Origin: Lentibacter sp.
GTDB taxonomy: Bacteria; Pseudomonadota; Alphaproteobacteria; Rhodobacterales; Rhodobacteraceae
Direction of reading: 5' to 3'
Assembly: GCA_016744435.1 (NCBI GenBank)
Contig: JADGEJ010000010.1
Location: forward strand, 35,650 to 99,649
Length of the DNA: 64,000 nt
Part shown: positions 18,431 to 27,871 of the stretch, one piece after another
Numbering within the stretch: the first letter of the stretch is position 1
Layout: every line of letters starts with the position of its first letter
Position numbers and translations under genes: made by a program
Notes under the pieces: model-generated
Seen by the model: the letters and a program-made list of their open reading frames with translations, nothing else
Database searches by the model: none
Told to the model about the DNA's origin: nothing

Positions 18431-18517
18431 GCCCGACCTGAGGCAAAACGCCCGCAGTTAACCCTTGTGTTTTAGGCTTGCGTCCGGCCCGCCCATAGCT
18501 ATAACCCACGACTGTTT

Positions 18518-18536
18518 GCGCGCACTTGTTGCGCGC
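18518..18536 (+). other. Hairpin in the carB leader
   Basis: GCGCGC and GCGCGC pair around ACTTGTT, about 30 bases ahead of the carB start. It may be a leader structure or chance; no open leader peptide was recognised. Confidence 0.25.
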
Positions 18537-18566
18537 CATTCTGCTGCGCAAATGATGGGGGCCACC

Positions 18567-21500
18567 ATGCCGAAGAGAGACGATATCAATTCGATCATGA
18601 TCATCGGAGCGGGGCCAATTATTATCGGCCAAGCCTGCGAGTTTGACTATTCAGGCGCACAGGCCTGTAAAGCGCTCAAGGAAGAGGGCTACCGCGTTAT
18701 TCTGGTGAACTCGAACCCAGCCACCATCATGACCGACCCTAACATGGCTGACGCAACCTACATCGAGCCGATCACGCCAGAAGTTGTTGCCAAAATTATC
18801 GAGAAAGAGCGCCCCGACGCGCTTTTGCCAACGATGGGCGGGCAAACTGGCCTGAACACCTCGCTCGCGCTTGAAGAGATGGGCGTGCTGGAGAAGTTTA
18901 ACGTCGAGATGATCGGCGCGACGCGCGACGCCATCGAGATGGCGGAAGACCGCAAGCTTTTCCGCGAGGCTATGGACCGCTTGGGCATCGAAAACCCGAA
19001 AGCAACCATCGTCACTGCGCCGGACGGCGACCTCGACGAAGGCGTGAAAATCGCGCTGGAAGCGATCGACGACATTGGCCTGCCAGCAATCATCCGCCCC
19101 GCCTTTACCATGGGCGGCACAGGCGGCGGCGTGGCGTATAACCGCGAAGATTACATCCACTTCTGCCGCACGGGCATGGACGCCTCACCTGTAGGCCAGA
19201 TCCTGGTCGACGAGTCACTCCTCGGCTGGAAAGAATTCGAGATGGAAGTTGTCCGCGACAAAGCCGACAACGCCATCATCGTCTGCGCGATCGAAAACAT
19301 CGATCCGATGGGCGTGCACACAGGCGACAGTATCACAGTGGCCCCTGCCCTCACGCTGACTGACAAAGAATACCAAGAGATGCGCAACCACTCAATCGCG
19401 GTTTTGCGCGAAATCGGCGTGGAAACGGGCGGCTCAAACGTGCAGTGGGCCGTGAACCCTGCGGATGGCCGCATGGTTGTTATCGAGATGAACCCGCGTG
19501 TGTCTCGCTCTTCTGCGTTGGCCTCAAAGGCGACAGGCTTCCCGATTGCCAAGATCGCCGCGAAGCTCGCCATTGGCTACACGCTTGACGAGCTCGACAA
19601 CGACATCACAGGCGTCACCCCCGCGAGCTTTGAGCCGAGCATCGACTATGTCGTGACAAAAATTCCAAAGTTCGCGTTTGAAAAATTCCCCGGTTCAACG
19701 CCCTACCTGACGACTGCAATGAAGTCGGTTGGCGAAGTCATGGCGATTGGCCGCACGATCCACGAGAGCCTGCAAAAGGCTCTGGCTTCGATGGAGTCGG
19801 GCCTGACTGGTTTTGACGAAGTCGAGATCGAAGGTGCGCCGGACAAGGCCGCCGTGATCAAAGCGATCAGCCAGCAAACACCCGACCGCATGCGCACCAT
19901 CGCGCAAGCCATGCGCCACGGTTTGAGCGACGAAGACATCCATGCCACCACGATGTTTGACCCTTGGTTCTTGGCGCGCATCCGCGAAATCGTAGACGCG
20001 GAAGAAGAGGTGCGTGCAAACGGCCTTCCGCAAGACGAACAAGGCCTGCGCGCCCTCAAGATGCTCGGCTTCACCGACGCACGCCTCGCCACGTTGACGG
20101 GCTTTAAAGAGCAAGACATTCGCAAAGCGCGCCACGCCAAAGGCGTCACCGCTGTCTTCAAACGCATCGACACCTGCGCCGCCGAGTTTGAAGCGCAAAC
20201 GCCTTATATGTATTCAACCTACGAAGCCCCGATGATGGGCGACGTTGAGTGTGAGGCACGGCCATCTGAACGCAAAAAAGTTGTCATTCTTGGTGGCGGG
20301 CCAAACCGTATTGGCCAAGGCATCGAGTTTGACTATTGCTGCTGCCACGCCTGCTACGCGCTGGCGGATGTTGGCTATGAAACCATCATGATCAACTGCA
20401 ACCCCGAGACAGTTTCGACAGATTACGACACCTCGGACCGCCTTTATTTTGAGCCGCTGACATTTGAACACGTCATGGAAGTCCTCCGTGTTGAACAGGA
20501 AAACGGCACGCTGCACGGCGTTATCGTGCAGTTCGGCGGGCAAACGCCTTTGAAAATCGCACAGGCGCTGCAAGACGAGGGCATCCCTATCCTTGGCACC
20601 ACGCCTGACGCGATTGACCTTGCCGAAGACCGCGAGCGCTTTCAGGCGCTGGTTAACCAGCTTGGCCTCAAGCAGCCGAAAAACGGCATTGCCAGCACCG
20701 ACGCGCAAGCGCTTGCCATCGCGGAAAACATCGGCTTCCCGCTGGTCATTCGCCCCTCGTATGTTCTGGGTGGCCGCGCGATGGAGATCGTCCGCGATAT
20801 GGCGCATCTTGAGCGCTACATTTCAGAAGCTGTGGTTGTCTCAGGCGACAGCCCTGTCCTGCTCGACAGCTACCTGTCCGGCGCTATCGAGCTTGACGTT
20901 GACGCGCTCTGCGACGGCAAAAACGTGCATATCGCGGGTGTGATGGAACACATCGAAGAAGCTGGCGTTCACTCAGGCGATTCAGCGTCTTCCTTGCCTC
21001 CGCATTCGCTGAGCGCCGAGATCATCAAACAGATCGAAGAACAGACTGTGGCTCTGGCCGTTGCGCTTGAAGTCAAAGGGCTGTGCAACGTGCAGTTCGC
21101 GGTGAAAGACGGCGATATCTTCCTCATTGAGGTTAACCCGCGCGCCTCGCGCACCGTGCCGTTTGTCGCCAAGGCGACAGATTCTGCCATAGCCTCACTC
21201 GCCGCGCGCCTTATGGCTGGTGAGAAACTTGCCGACTTCCCGATACGCCCCGCCTACCCCAAAGACGCGGTGCCAGGCTCGATCAAAAACACAGATTCGA
21301 TGTCGCTCGCCGACCCGAACATGCCTTGGTTCAGCGTTAAAGAAGTGGTGCTCCCCTTTGCCCGCTTCCCCGGTGTGGACACCTTGCTTGGCCCGGAAAT
21401 GCGCTCGACAGGCGAAGTCATGGGCTGGGATCGTTCCTTCCCGCTTGCCTTCCTTAAGGCTCAAATGGGCGCAGGCACCGAACTGCCCCAAGATGGCCGC

Positions 21501-21881
21501 GTGTTCTTTTCGATCAAGGATGCCGACAAGACACCGCAACTTGTGGAAACCGCGCAAATCCTTATTGAGCTGGGTTTCACCCTCACAGCAACCAGCGGCA
21601 CAGCTGCCTTCCTCAAAGAACAAGGCATCGAATGTAGCGTTGTGAAAAAGGTCTATGAAGGCCGGCCAAACGTGGTCGACATGCTCAAAGACGGGCAGAT
21701 TCAGCTGCTGATGAACACGACAGAAGGCGCGGCAGCCGTGGAAGACAGCCGCGAAATCCGCTCTGTCGCGCTCTACGACCGCATCCCATACTACACAACA
21801 GGCGCAGGCGCGCACTCGGCAGCATTGGCCATGAAAGCCCGCGCTGAGGGCGACTTCGGAGTGACGAGTCTGCAGGGTTAA
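18567..21881 (+). CDS. carB: Carbamoyl-phosphate synthase large subunit
   Basis: 1104 residues from ATG 18567 ([17 protein letters not shown]), with a GGGGG run 5 bases before it. It makes carbamoyl phosphate from bicarbonate, ammonia (passed from CarA) and two ATP, for arginine and pyrimidines. Two homologous ATP-grasp halves are clear: [19 protein letters not shown] opens the first and [19 protein letters not shown] the second, with [17 protein letters not shown] and [17 protein letters not shown] as ATP-site blocks. The C-terminal ~140 residues are the MGS-like allosteric domain. carA is not adjacent. rluA follows after 5 bases. Confidence 0.97.
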   Translation: MPKRDDINSIMIIGAGPIIIGQACEFDYSGAQACKALKEEGYRVILVNSNPATIMTDPNMADATYIEPITPEVVAKIIEKERPDALLPTMGGQTGLNTSLALEEMGVLEKFNVEMIGATRDAIEMAEDRKLFREAMDRLGIENPKATIVTAPDGDLDEGVKIALEAIDDIGLPAIIRPAFTMGGTGGGVAYNREDYIHFCRTGMDASPVGQILVDESLLGWKEFEMEVVRDKADNAIIVCAIENIDPMGVHTGDSITVAPALTLTDKEYQEMRNHSIAVLREIGVETGGSNVQWAVNPADGRMVVIEMNPRVSRSSALASKATGFPIAKIAAKLAIGYTLDELDNDITGVTPASFEPSIDYVVTKIPKFAFEKFPGSTPYLTTAMKSVGEVMAIGRTIHESLQKALASMESGLTGFDEVEIEGAPDKAAVIKAISQQTPDRMRTIAQAMRHGLSDEDIHATTMFDPWFLARIREIVDAEEEVRANGLPQDEQGLRALKMLGFTDARLATLTGFKEQDIRKARHAKGVTAVFKRIDTCAAEFEAQTPYMYSTYEAPMMGDVECEARPSERKKVVILGGGPNRIGQGIEFDYCCCHACYALADVGYETIMINCNPETVSTDYDTSDRLYFEPLTFEHVMEVLRVEQENGTLHGVIVQFGGQTPLKIAQALQDEGIPILGTTPDAIDLAEDRERFQALVNQLGLKQPKNGIASTDAQALAIAENIGFPLVIRPSYVLGGRAMEIVRDMAHLERYISEAVVVSGDSPVLLDSYLSGAIELDVDALCDGKNVHIAGVMEHIEEAGVHSGDSASSLPPHSLSAEIIKQIEEQTVALAVALEVKGLCNVQFAVKDGDIFLIEVNPRASRTVPFVAKATDSAIASLAARLMAGEKLADFPIRPAYPKDAVPGSIKNTDSMSLADPNMPWFSVKEVVLPFARFPGVDTLLGPEMRSTGEVMGWDRSFPLAFLKAQMGAGTELPQDGRVFFSIKDADKTPQLVETAQILIELGFTLTATSGTAAFLKEQGIECSVVKKVYEGRPNVVDMLKDGQIQLLMNTTEGAAAVEDSREIRSVALYDRIPYYTTGAGAHSAALAMKARAEGDFGVTSLQG

Positions 21882-21886
21882 GCTCC

Positions 21887-22534
21887 GTGTCGGACAGCTA
21901 TAACCCGCCAGATAGCCCGCTGGATGTTCTGCACGAAGATCATGAGTTGATCCTCGTAAACAAACCCTCGGGGCTCTTGTCGGTACCGGGCAAGGGCGAG
22001 CACCTCGCCGATTGCCTGATCGCGCGGGTCCAAGAGGCCTTCCCCGGCGCACTGCTGGTCCACCGGCTTGATAGGGACACCTCAGGCGTCATGGTCTTTG
22101 CAGCTTCAAAACATGCACAAAGACACCTTGGGCTGCAGTTTGAAAAACGGCAGATGAAAAAGGCATACATCGCGCGCATCGCCGGACGGCTGGAGCCAAA
22201 GGACGGCACGGTTGACTTGCCACTGATCGTGGATTGGGAAAACAGGCCACGGCAGATGGTCTGCCACGAGACAGGCAAACAAGCACAAACCGATTGGAAA
22301 GTGTTACGCGCTGACGATAGTGAAAGCCGAGTGCGACTGTTCCCGAAGACAGGCCGCAGCCACCAGTTGCGCGTGCACATGTTGGCGCTAGGCCATCCGA
22401 TCTTGGGCGATCCCTTCTATGCTAGCGGGGCGGCCTTAGAGCACCCTCGGCTCATGCTTCACGCCGAAGAGCTACGCCTTCGCCACCCCGATGGCGGCAA
22501 AGGCATGCGTTTTTTTGTGAAAGCTCCGTTCTGA
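21887..22534 (+). CDS. RluA-family pseudouridine synthase
   Basis: 215 residues. HRLDRDTSGVMVFA is the RluA signature with the catalytic Asp, followed by KAYIARIAG and the C-terminal RSHQLRVHMLALGHPILGD block. It isomerises uridine to pseudouridine in rRNA and/or tRNA; the short form without an S4 domain resembles RluA itself. The start is GTG at 21887, just 5 bases after the carB stop, with AGGG inside the end of carB; translation is probably coupled. The 3' end faces a convergent aldehyde dehydrogenase gene across a double palindrome. Confidence 0.9.
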   Translation: MSDSYNPPDSPLDVLHEDHELILVNKPSGLLSVPGKGEHLADCLIARVQEAFPGALLVHRLDRDTSGVMVFAASKHAQRHLGLQFEKRQMKKAYIARIAGRLEPKDGTVDLPLIVDWENRPRQMVCHETGKQAQTDWKVLRADDSESRVRLFPKTGRSHQLRVHMLALGHPILGDPFYASGAALEHPRLMLHAEELRLRHPDGGKGMRFFVKAPF

Positions 22535-22541
22535 GCCATCG

Positions 22542-22586
22542 CCGTTTTCTGGAAAGAAAACGGACCGGAAAATTCCAATTTTCCGG
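22542..22586. repeat. Double palindrome element, copy 2 (between convergent rluA-type and ALDH genes)
   Basis: CCGTTTTCT/AGAAAACGG with loop GGAA (22542-22563) is followed by CCGGAAAATT/AATTTTCCGG with loop CC (22565-22586). Each hairpin ends in A/T-rich arms and could stop transcripts from both sides. It is the same family as 4804-4848, in the opposite hairpin order. Confidence 0.85.
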
Positions 22587-22607
22587 CTACTGTCTCCAGT
22601 CTAGGTT

Positions 22608-24053
22608 TTAGCCTGCATCGTTTGACCAGCCGGAGACGGCCTTCACCTCGAGAAAGTCTTCCAGCCCCCAGACGCCGCCTTCACGGCCATTGCCTGATTG
22701 CTTCATGCCTCCGAAAGGGGACCCCGCCCCGCGGCCCTGGCCGTTCATCTCGACCATGCCAGAGCGCAGGCTTTGTGCCATACGGTTGAGGCGCGCGCCG
22801 TCTTGTGTCTGCACATAGTTCGTCAACCCATAGGGCGTATCATTGGCGATTGCGACAGCCTCTTCTTCGGTGTCGAACGGCAGGATCGTCAGCACCGGCC
22901 CGAAGATTTCCTCTCGTGCGATTGTCATGTCGTTGTTCACGTCGGCAAACACCGTCGGGCGCACGTAAAAGCCTTTGTTAAGGCCTTCAGGGCGGCCAAC
23001 GCCACCTGCAACAAGCCTTGCGCCTTCGTCGATGCCTGTCTGGATCAGGTCTTGGATTTTACCCCATTGGACGGCGTTGACGACGGGGCCAATGTGACGG
23101 CCACTTTCGCTGGCTGGGCCCACGGCTGTTTTGGCGGCCACTTCGGCGGCTTCGTCGACGGCTTTGTCGTAAATTTCGCGTTGAACGAGCATCCGGCTTG
23201 GCGCGTTACAGCTTTGGCCCGTGTTGTTCATCATGTGCATCACACCGCGCTTGACGGCCTTGTCGTCAGCGTCTGCGAAGATCACGTTGGCGCCTTTGCC
23301 GCCCAGTTCAAGGCTGACGCGTTTGAGCGTGTCGGCGGCTGATTTCGAGATCAGCTTGCCTGCGCGTGACGACCCGGTGAAACTTACCATGTCAACATCT
23401 TCATGGGCTGTCAGCGAGCTACCCACTCCAACGCCGTCACCATTGACGAGGTTGAAAACACCTGCTGGGAAGCCTGCCTCATCCATCATCTCGGCAAAAA
23501 GCATCGCATCAAGCGGCGTCTCTTCCGAAGGCTTCAGAACCATGGTGCAGCCCGCAATGGCAGCCGCGCCAACCTTCAAAGTCACCTGGTTCATCGGCCA
23601 GTTCCAAGGTGTGATCAACGCAGCCACGCCGACAGGCTCATAAATGATCCGGTCATTCGGGGCATGCTCACCAAGTGGGCGGTTGAACTCAAAGCCTTTC
23701 GCCGCACGAATGAAGTTGCTGAGGTGCCAAGTGCCTGTGCCAACCTGCGAGGTCTTGGCCATATCAACAGGCGCGCCCATTTCGTGGCTTATGATTTCGC
23801 CCATCTCGTCGCCGCGCTTCTGGTAGATTTCCAGAAGCTTCTCAACCATTGCAATGCGCTCTTCTACGGGCGTTGCCATCCACGCTGGAAAGGCGGCTTT
23901 CGCTGCGGCAACGGCTGCGTCCGTGTCGGCCTGTGCGCCGAGGGAAATAACTGCATATGGCTCTTCTGTAGACGGGTCGATGACGTGGTAGTCATTGGCC
24001 GCTGAGGGCGCGACCCATCCACCGTTGATGTAAAAATCACGTTTCTCGATCAT
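22608..24053 (-). CDS. NAD(P)-dependent aldehyde dehydrogenase
   Basis: 481 residues from ATG 24053 (MIEKRDFYINGGWVAP), preceded by AAGGAGAAAGCAC. ALDH superfamily: LELGGKGANVIF carries the general-base Glu, NTGQSCNAPSRMLV the catalytic Cys, and EEIFGPVLTILPF a conserved C-terminal block. The enzyme oxidises an aldehyde to its acid; the substrate is not clear. It stands alone, divergent from the peroxiredoxin gene and convergent with the pseudouridine synthase gene, so context gives no hint. Confidence 0.92.
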   Translation of the reverse strand: MIEKRDFYINGGWVAPSAANDYHVIDPSTEEPYAVISLGAQADTDAAVAAAKAAFPAWMATPVEERIAMVEKLLEIYQKRGDEMGEIISHEMGAPVDMAKTSQVGTGTWHLSNFIRAAKGFEFNRPLGEHAPNDRIIYEPVGVAALITPWNWPMNQVTLKVGAAAIAGCTMVLKPSEETPLDAMLFAEMMDEAGFPAGVFNLVNGDGVGVGSSLTAHEDVDMVSFTGSSRAGKLISKSAADTLKRVSLELGGKGANVIFADADDKAVKRGVMHMMNNTGQSCNAPSRMLVQREIYDKAVDEAAEVAAKTAVGPASESGRHIGPVVNAVQWGKIQDLIQTGIDEGARLVAGGVGRPEGLNKGFYVRPTVFADVNNDMTIAREEIFGPVLTILPFDTEEEAVAIANDTPYGLTNYVQTQDGARLNRMAQSLRSGMVEMNGQGRGAGSPFGGMKQSGNGREGGVWGLEDFLEVKAVSGWSNDAG

Positions 24054-24155
24054 GTGCTTTCTCCTTGAAAGTTTGGGGCACTTTGTCACCCCAAGTCATT
24101 CACTGCAAGCTGCCCCTTTTCACATCGGCACCGCATCAATATATGTAGGGCGTAG

Positions 24156-24172
24156 TTTAGAACCATTCTCAA
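24156..24172 (+). promoter_or_regulatory. Candidate Irr (iron control element) box upstream of the peroxiredoxin gene
   Basis: TTTAGAACCATTCTCAA differs at one base from the palindrome TTTAGAAnnnTTCTAAA, the consensus I know for Irr boxes in alphaproteobacteria. It ends 13 bases before the start codon, next to the ribosome site AAAAGGAG, a position that fits repression. The match was judged by eye. Confidence 0.5.
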
Positions 24173-24185
24173 AAGGAGTCTTCCA

Positions 24186-24839
24186 ATGGGCCTTCGCATC
24201 AACGACATCGTCCCCAATTTCACCGCCGCAACAGACCAAGGCGAAATCACGTTCCACGACTGGATCGGCGACAGCTGGGCGATTCTGTTCTCGCACCCGA
24301 AAGACTTTACACCTGTTTGCACAACCGAGTTTGGCGCAGTCGCCCAGCTCGCGGCAGAATGGGACAAGCGCGGCACCAAGGTTATCGGCCTCTCCGTAGA
24401 CAGCGCAGAAGAGCACGTAACCTGGAAGGCCGACATTGAAGGCTTCTCCGGCGCGAAAGCCAGTTTCCCGATTATCGCAGATGAAGATCTTGCGGTTTCA
24501 AAAGCTTTCGACATGCTGCCAGCAGAAGCCTACCTGCCCGATGGCCGCACAGCTGCGGACAGTGCTTCAGTACGCTCTGTTTTCATCATCAGCCCGGACA
24601 AGAAAGTACAGCTGATCATGACATACCCAATGTCAGTTGGCCGCAACTTCGCCGAAGTTCTGCGCGCGCTTGACGGCCTTCAGGCCACGTTTGGCCAGCC
24701 TATCGCGACGCCCGCAAACTGGACAAAGGGCCAAGACGTGATCGTTGCTCTGGGCCTCAACGACGAAGAAGCCAAAGCGAAGTTTGGTGAAATTGACATC
24801 AAGCTGCCTTACCTGCGCACAACGGCTGACCCAAGCTAA
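24186..24839 (+). CDS. 1-Cys peroxiredoxin (Prx6/AhpC-TSA family)
   Basis: 217 residues. The peroxidatic Cys45 is in DFTPVCTTEFG. There is no other Cys in the protein, so it is a true 1-Cys type needing an outside thiol for recycling. The long C-terminal dimerisation part (MTYPMSVGRNFAEVLRALD onward) is typical of Prx6. It reduces H2O2 and organic peroxides in the cytoplasm. ATG 24186 follows AAAAGGAG. A near-consensus Irr box overlaps its leader, which would link its expression to iron/haem status; a strong terminator follows. Confidence 0.95.
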   Translation: MGLRINDIVPNFTAATDQGEITFHDWIGDSWAILFSHPKDFTPVCTTEFGAVAQLAAEWDKRGTKVIGLSVDSAEEHVTWKADIEGFSGAKASFPIIADEDLAVSKAFDMLPAEAYLPDGRTAADSASVRSVFIISPDKKVQLIMTYPMSVGRNFAEVLRALDGLQATFGQPIATPANWTKGQDVIVALGLNDEEAKAKFGEIDIKLPYLRTTADPS

Positions 24840-24861
24840 GCTAAGCTTGCTTTCAAACGAC

Positions 24862-24895
24862 AAGAGGCCGCGCATCACAGCGCGGCCTCTTTTGC
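24862..24895 (+). terminator. Terminator between the peroxiredoxin gene and aqpZ
   Basis: AAGAGGCCGCGC pairs with GCGCGGCCTCTT around ATCACA and runs into TTTGCTTT. The stem also carries an A-rich 5' side, so it can work for the convergent aqpZ transcript. Confidence 0.9.
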
Positions 24896-24910
24896 TTTAA
24901 GCGGGTGGTA

Positions 24911-25594
24911 TTAGTCAGCGTCAAGCATGCCCGAGCGGAACAAGATGCCCGCGGCCACTGCGCCAATGATCGGCGCGACGATGAACAACCAAAGCTGCGC
25001 AAGGGCTGTACCGCCTTCAAACAAGGCTGGCCCGATCGAGCGTGCCGGGTTCACAGAAACGCCTGTCACTTTGATACCAACAAGGTGGATCACAACCAGT
25101 GTAAGGCCGATGGCCAAGCCCGCCATAGCAGCCGGAGCTTTTGCACCTGTTGAACCGAGGATAACGACGACGAAAAGGAACGTCGCGACGACTTCAAAGG
25201 TAAACGCCGCTGCCATGTTGTATTCGCCAAGATAGCCCGCGCCCCAGCCGTTTTGGCCAAGCCCGCCAGTGTAGCCAGCGCTGCCTGACGCGATGATCTT
25301 CAGCACGAGCGCAGCAACAATAGCACCCGCCACTTGCGCGATGATGTACTGGATAGCCTCGCCCATTTGCATGCGCCCTGAGGCAACTGCACCCAGCGAA
25401 ACGGCCGGGTTAATGTGGCAGCCCGAAACCGGGCCGATGCCGTAGGCCATCCCGATAAGGGCGAGGCCAAACGCGAAGCTGATGCCTGCAAGGCCAATGC
25501 CCGTTGTGCCGTCAGCGCCCGCGATTACCGCCGCACCACAGCCAAAAAGCACGAGTGTGAACGTGCCGATGAATTCCGCTGTCATTTTTTTCAT
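24911..25594 (-). CDS. aqpZ: Aquaporin Z
   Basis: 227 residues with six transmembrane helices. The two half-helix NPA loops are GCHINPAVSLG and GVSVNPARSIGP; the Arg after the second NPA and the His-bearing helix 5 (VIHLVGIKVTG) form a narrow, water-selective filter rather than a glycerol channel. The N-terminus MKKMTAEFIGTFTLV is typical of AqpZ. AGGAAA precedes ATG. It is probably transcribed alone; the TRAP genes end 122 bases upstream on the same strand. Confidence 0.95.
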   Translation of the reverse strand: MKKMTAEFIGTFTLVLFGCGAAVIAGADGTTGIGLAGISFAFGLALIGMAYGIGPVSGCHINPAVSLGAVASGRMQMGEAIQYIIAQVAGAIVAALVLKIIASGSAGYTGGLGQNGWGAGYLGEYNMAAAFTFEVVATFLFVVVILGSTGAKAPAAMAGLAIGLTLVVIHLVGIKVTGVSVNPARSIGPALFEGGTALAQLWLFIVAPIIGAVAAGILFRSGMLDAD

Positions 25595-25716
25595 GATTTG
25601 GTTTCCTGTCCCATTTAACGATAGCCTACCCTCGCAGACAGAGTGTCGCAGGTCACGGGGAAGAAAACCGAGGGAACGTCCCTAACGTGTCGTCAGGGCA
25701 TTATCCCGCCACATCC

Positions 25717-27213
25717 TCACCACGGGATGAGCGCCAGTGTGATGATCGGGAAAGCCACCAATATCGCCACGCGAATGAGATCAGTCGCGACAAAGTAGAT
25801 AACTGCTTTGTAGGTTTCTATCATAGGAGTCTTCCTGTCCATCGCATTGATAACAAACAGGTTCATCCCCACAGGCGGGGTGATGAGGCCGACTTCAACA
25901 ACGATCAAGACCAAGATGCCAAACCAGATCGCGACTTGCTCGGTGTTGACCCGCGCAAGCGAGCCTTTCGAGACTCCCCGCAGGCCAAGTTCACGGGCTT
26001 GCTCGCGTGTGAGTTCTACGCCGGTTGCCAATATTCCTTGCGCCTCTTGTAAGAGCGCGGGGGCAATATCGGCCCCGTCGCGGATCAGCCCAGCCAGCCG
26101 CTCGCCTTGCAAGTCGACCATGGTGACAAAGCCAAAGTCGAGGCCTTGCATCACCGGCCAGAAGATCGGGATCGTCAGCAAGATCATCGACAAGCTGTCC
26201 ATCAGGCAGCCAAGCAGCAGATAGAAGATGAGGATCATGATCAGCACAAGGAACGGGCCAAAGCCTTGGTCGACAACAAAGTTGGCGATCTCTTGGGGAA
26301 GCTGCGTGAGGGCTAGGAAGCCGTTGTAGAACGCCGCGCCAAGGATGATAAAAAAGATCATCGCCGTGGAGCGGGCTGTCACGATGAAGCTTTCTGACAG
26401 GGTGGCCCATGTCAGACCGCCGCCGAGAAAGGCGATAAGCCCAGCGCCAAACGCGCCAACTGCCGCGCCCTCGGTGGGTGTAAACCAGCCGCGGTAGATG
26501 CCACCAACGACGAGCAGGAAGACGAGAAGCACAGGCCAGACGTCAAGCAATGCGCGGAAGCGCTCGCCGTAGGGCATACGTTCGCGCGTGCCTGCGGAAT
26601 TCGGGTTGATGCGCACATAAACCGAGATCGCGAGGATGTAGCCAAGCGCTGCGAGAATGCCGGGGATGAAAGCCGCGAGGAACAGCTTGGCGATGTTCTG
26701 CTCGGTCAGGATTGCGTAGATCACCAGCACCACGGAAGGCGGGATCAGGATGCCAAGTGTGCCGCCCGCTGCCAGTGTGGCCGTTGAGAAGCCACCGGAA
26801 TAGCCATAGCGGCGCAGTTCTGGCAGGGCGACGCGGCTCATCGTGGCGGCTGTCGCAAGCGAGCTTCCACAGATCGCGCCAAACCCCGCGCAAGCGCCAA
26901 CAGCGGCCATCGCGACGCCGCCTTTGCGGTGCCCAAGCCAGCTTTCAGCCGCCTTGAACAGCGCCTGTGACATGCCACCAAGTGTTGCGAAATGCCCCAT
27001 GAGCAGGAACATCGGGATGATGCTGAGCGAATAGCTTGAGAAGGCGCCGAAGGTCTCGGACTTCAGCCGCGCGAAGGGGATGTTTGTCTCGCCCGTGACG
27101 ATGACAAGCCCGACAAGGCCTGCCAGAAACATCGCCAGCCCAATTGGCACACGCAGGAAAATGAGAACAAGCAGCGCCGGAAACGACAGCGCCCCAATCA
27201 GAATATCACTCAA
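25717..27213 (-). CDS. dctM: TRAP transporter large permease
   Basis: 498 residues with about 12 transmembrane helices, longer than the ~430 typical of DctM. Family blocks include IPMFLLMGHFATLGGMSQ, GFGAICGSSLATAATMS and TLAAGGTLGILIPPSVVLVIYA. An extra hydrophilic loop (about 370-420, around VDLQGERLAGLIRDGADIA) accounts for the length. It is the transport subunit of a sodium-driven tripartite uptake system. Its start overlaps the dctQ stop by 4 bases. Confidence 0.95.
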   Translation of the reverse strand: MSDILIGALSFPALLVLIFLRVPIGLAMFLAGLVGLVIVTGETNIPFARLKSETFGAFSSYSLSIIPMFLLMGHFATLGGMSQALFKAAESWLGHRKGGVAMAAVGACAGFGAICGSSLATAATMSRVALPELRRYGYSGGFSTATLAAGGTLGILIPPSVVLVIYAILTEQNIAKLFLAAFIPGILAALGYILAISVYVRINPNSAGTRERMPYGERFRALLDVWPVLLVFLLVVGGIYRGWFTPTEGAAVGAFGAGLIAFLGGGLTWATLSESFIVTARSTAMIFFIILGAAFYNGFLALTQLPQEIANFVVDQGFGPFLVLIMILIFYLLLGCLMDSLSMILLTIPIFWPVMQGLDFGFVTMVDLQGERLAGLIRDGADIAPALLQEAQGILATGVELTREQARELGLRGVSKGSLARVNTEQVAIWFGILVLIVVEVGLITPPVGMNLFVINAMDRKTPMIETYKAVIYFVATDLIRVAILVAFPIITLALIPW

Positions 27214-27794
27214 TGCTCGGCTCCTGCTTGGGTTGGGAGAATGTCATGGCCGCGCGCGACCTCAAAGATGCGCATTACCGCGACATAGACAGCGACGGTG
27301 GCCGCAATAGCCGCGCCAACAAGGCTAAGCGCATAGGCCCACCAAAGGGGGAACTCGAGAAGTTGTGTTGTTTGTCCCGTGCGCAATTTGCTCGCCGTGC
27401 CAGCATAAAGCTGCACCGCGATAAGCACCATGACAGCTGCAAACACCACCGATGTGATCATCAGCAGAATGCGATTGCTGCGTTGAGACAGTAGAGACGT
27501 GAAAATGTCGACAGTCGCGTGCCCGCCCGTCATGTGGCACAGCGGCAAGAAGGCGAAAATGGCGAAAGCGATACCGGCTTCGACAAGTTCGAAGTCACCG
27601 TTGATCGCGCCGATGCCAAGGTTAAGCAACCAGTCCGCGAGGGCCGGAAAATTGCTTTGCATCATGTCGCCGTGAAAAAATGTGTTGAGACCGCGGCCCA
27701 CAACCGAGGTGCAGATCAGCAAAATGAGCAATGTAAGCATCGCGCCACCTAAGAGCGCCATGATATGCGACAGCCTGTTCATGGAACGGTACAT
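27210..27794 (-). CDS. dctQ: TRAP transporter small permease
   Basis: 194 residues from ATG 27794 (MYRSMNRLSHIMALLGGA), with GGGGAGG 8 bases before it; a TTG six codons upstream is rejected. Four transmembrane helices and CHMTGGHATVDIF match DctQ small subunits. It is somewhat larger than average because of a loop between helices 1 and 2. It is translationally coupled to dctM, and separated from dctP by a terminator-like hairpin. Confidence 0.92.
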   Translation of the reverse strand: MYRSMNRLSHIMALLGGAMLTLLILLICTSVVGRGLNTFFHGDMMQSNFPALADWLLNLGIGAINGDFELVEAGIAFAIFAFLPLCHMTGGHATVDIFTSLLSQRSNRILLMITSVVFAAVMVLIAVQLYAGTASKLRTGQTTQLLEFPLWWAYALSLVGAAIAATVAVYVAVMRIFEVARGHDILPTQAGAEH

Positions 27795-27824
27795 CTGCCT
27801 GCCTCCCCTCAACCAAGTTGTAAG

Positions 27825-27853
27825 AAAAAGGCCGCCGCAACATGGCAGCGGCC
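27825..27853 (-). terminator. Intra-operon terminator between dctP and dctQ
   Basis: On the minus strand GGCCGCTGC pairs with GCGGCGGCC and is followed by TTTTT. It lies 19 bases after dctP and 30 bases before dctQ. It could make most transcripts end after dctP, giving more binding protein than permease. Confidence 0.85.
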
Positions 27854-27871
27854 TCTCTTGCTAGTGCTCGC

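Noticed and set aside
25595..25716. Terminator after dctM
   Set aside because: The short GCCCTGA/TTAGGGA pieces do not form a convincing stem with a T run.
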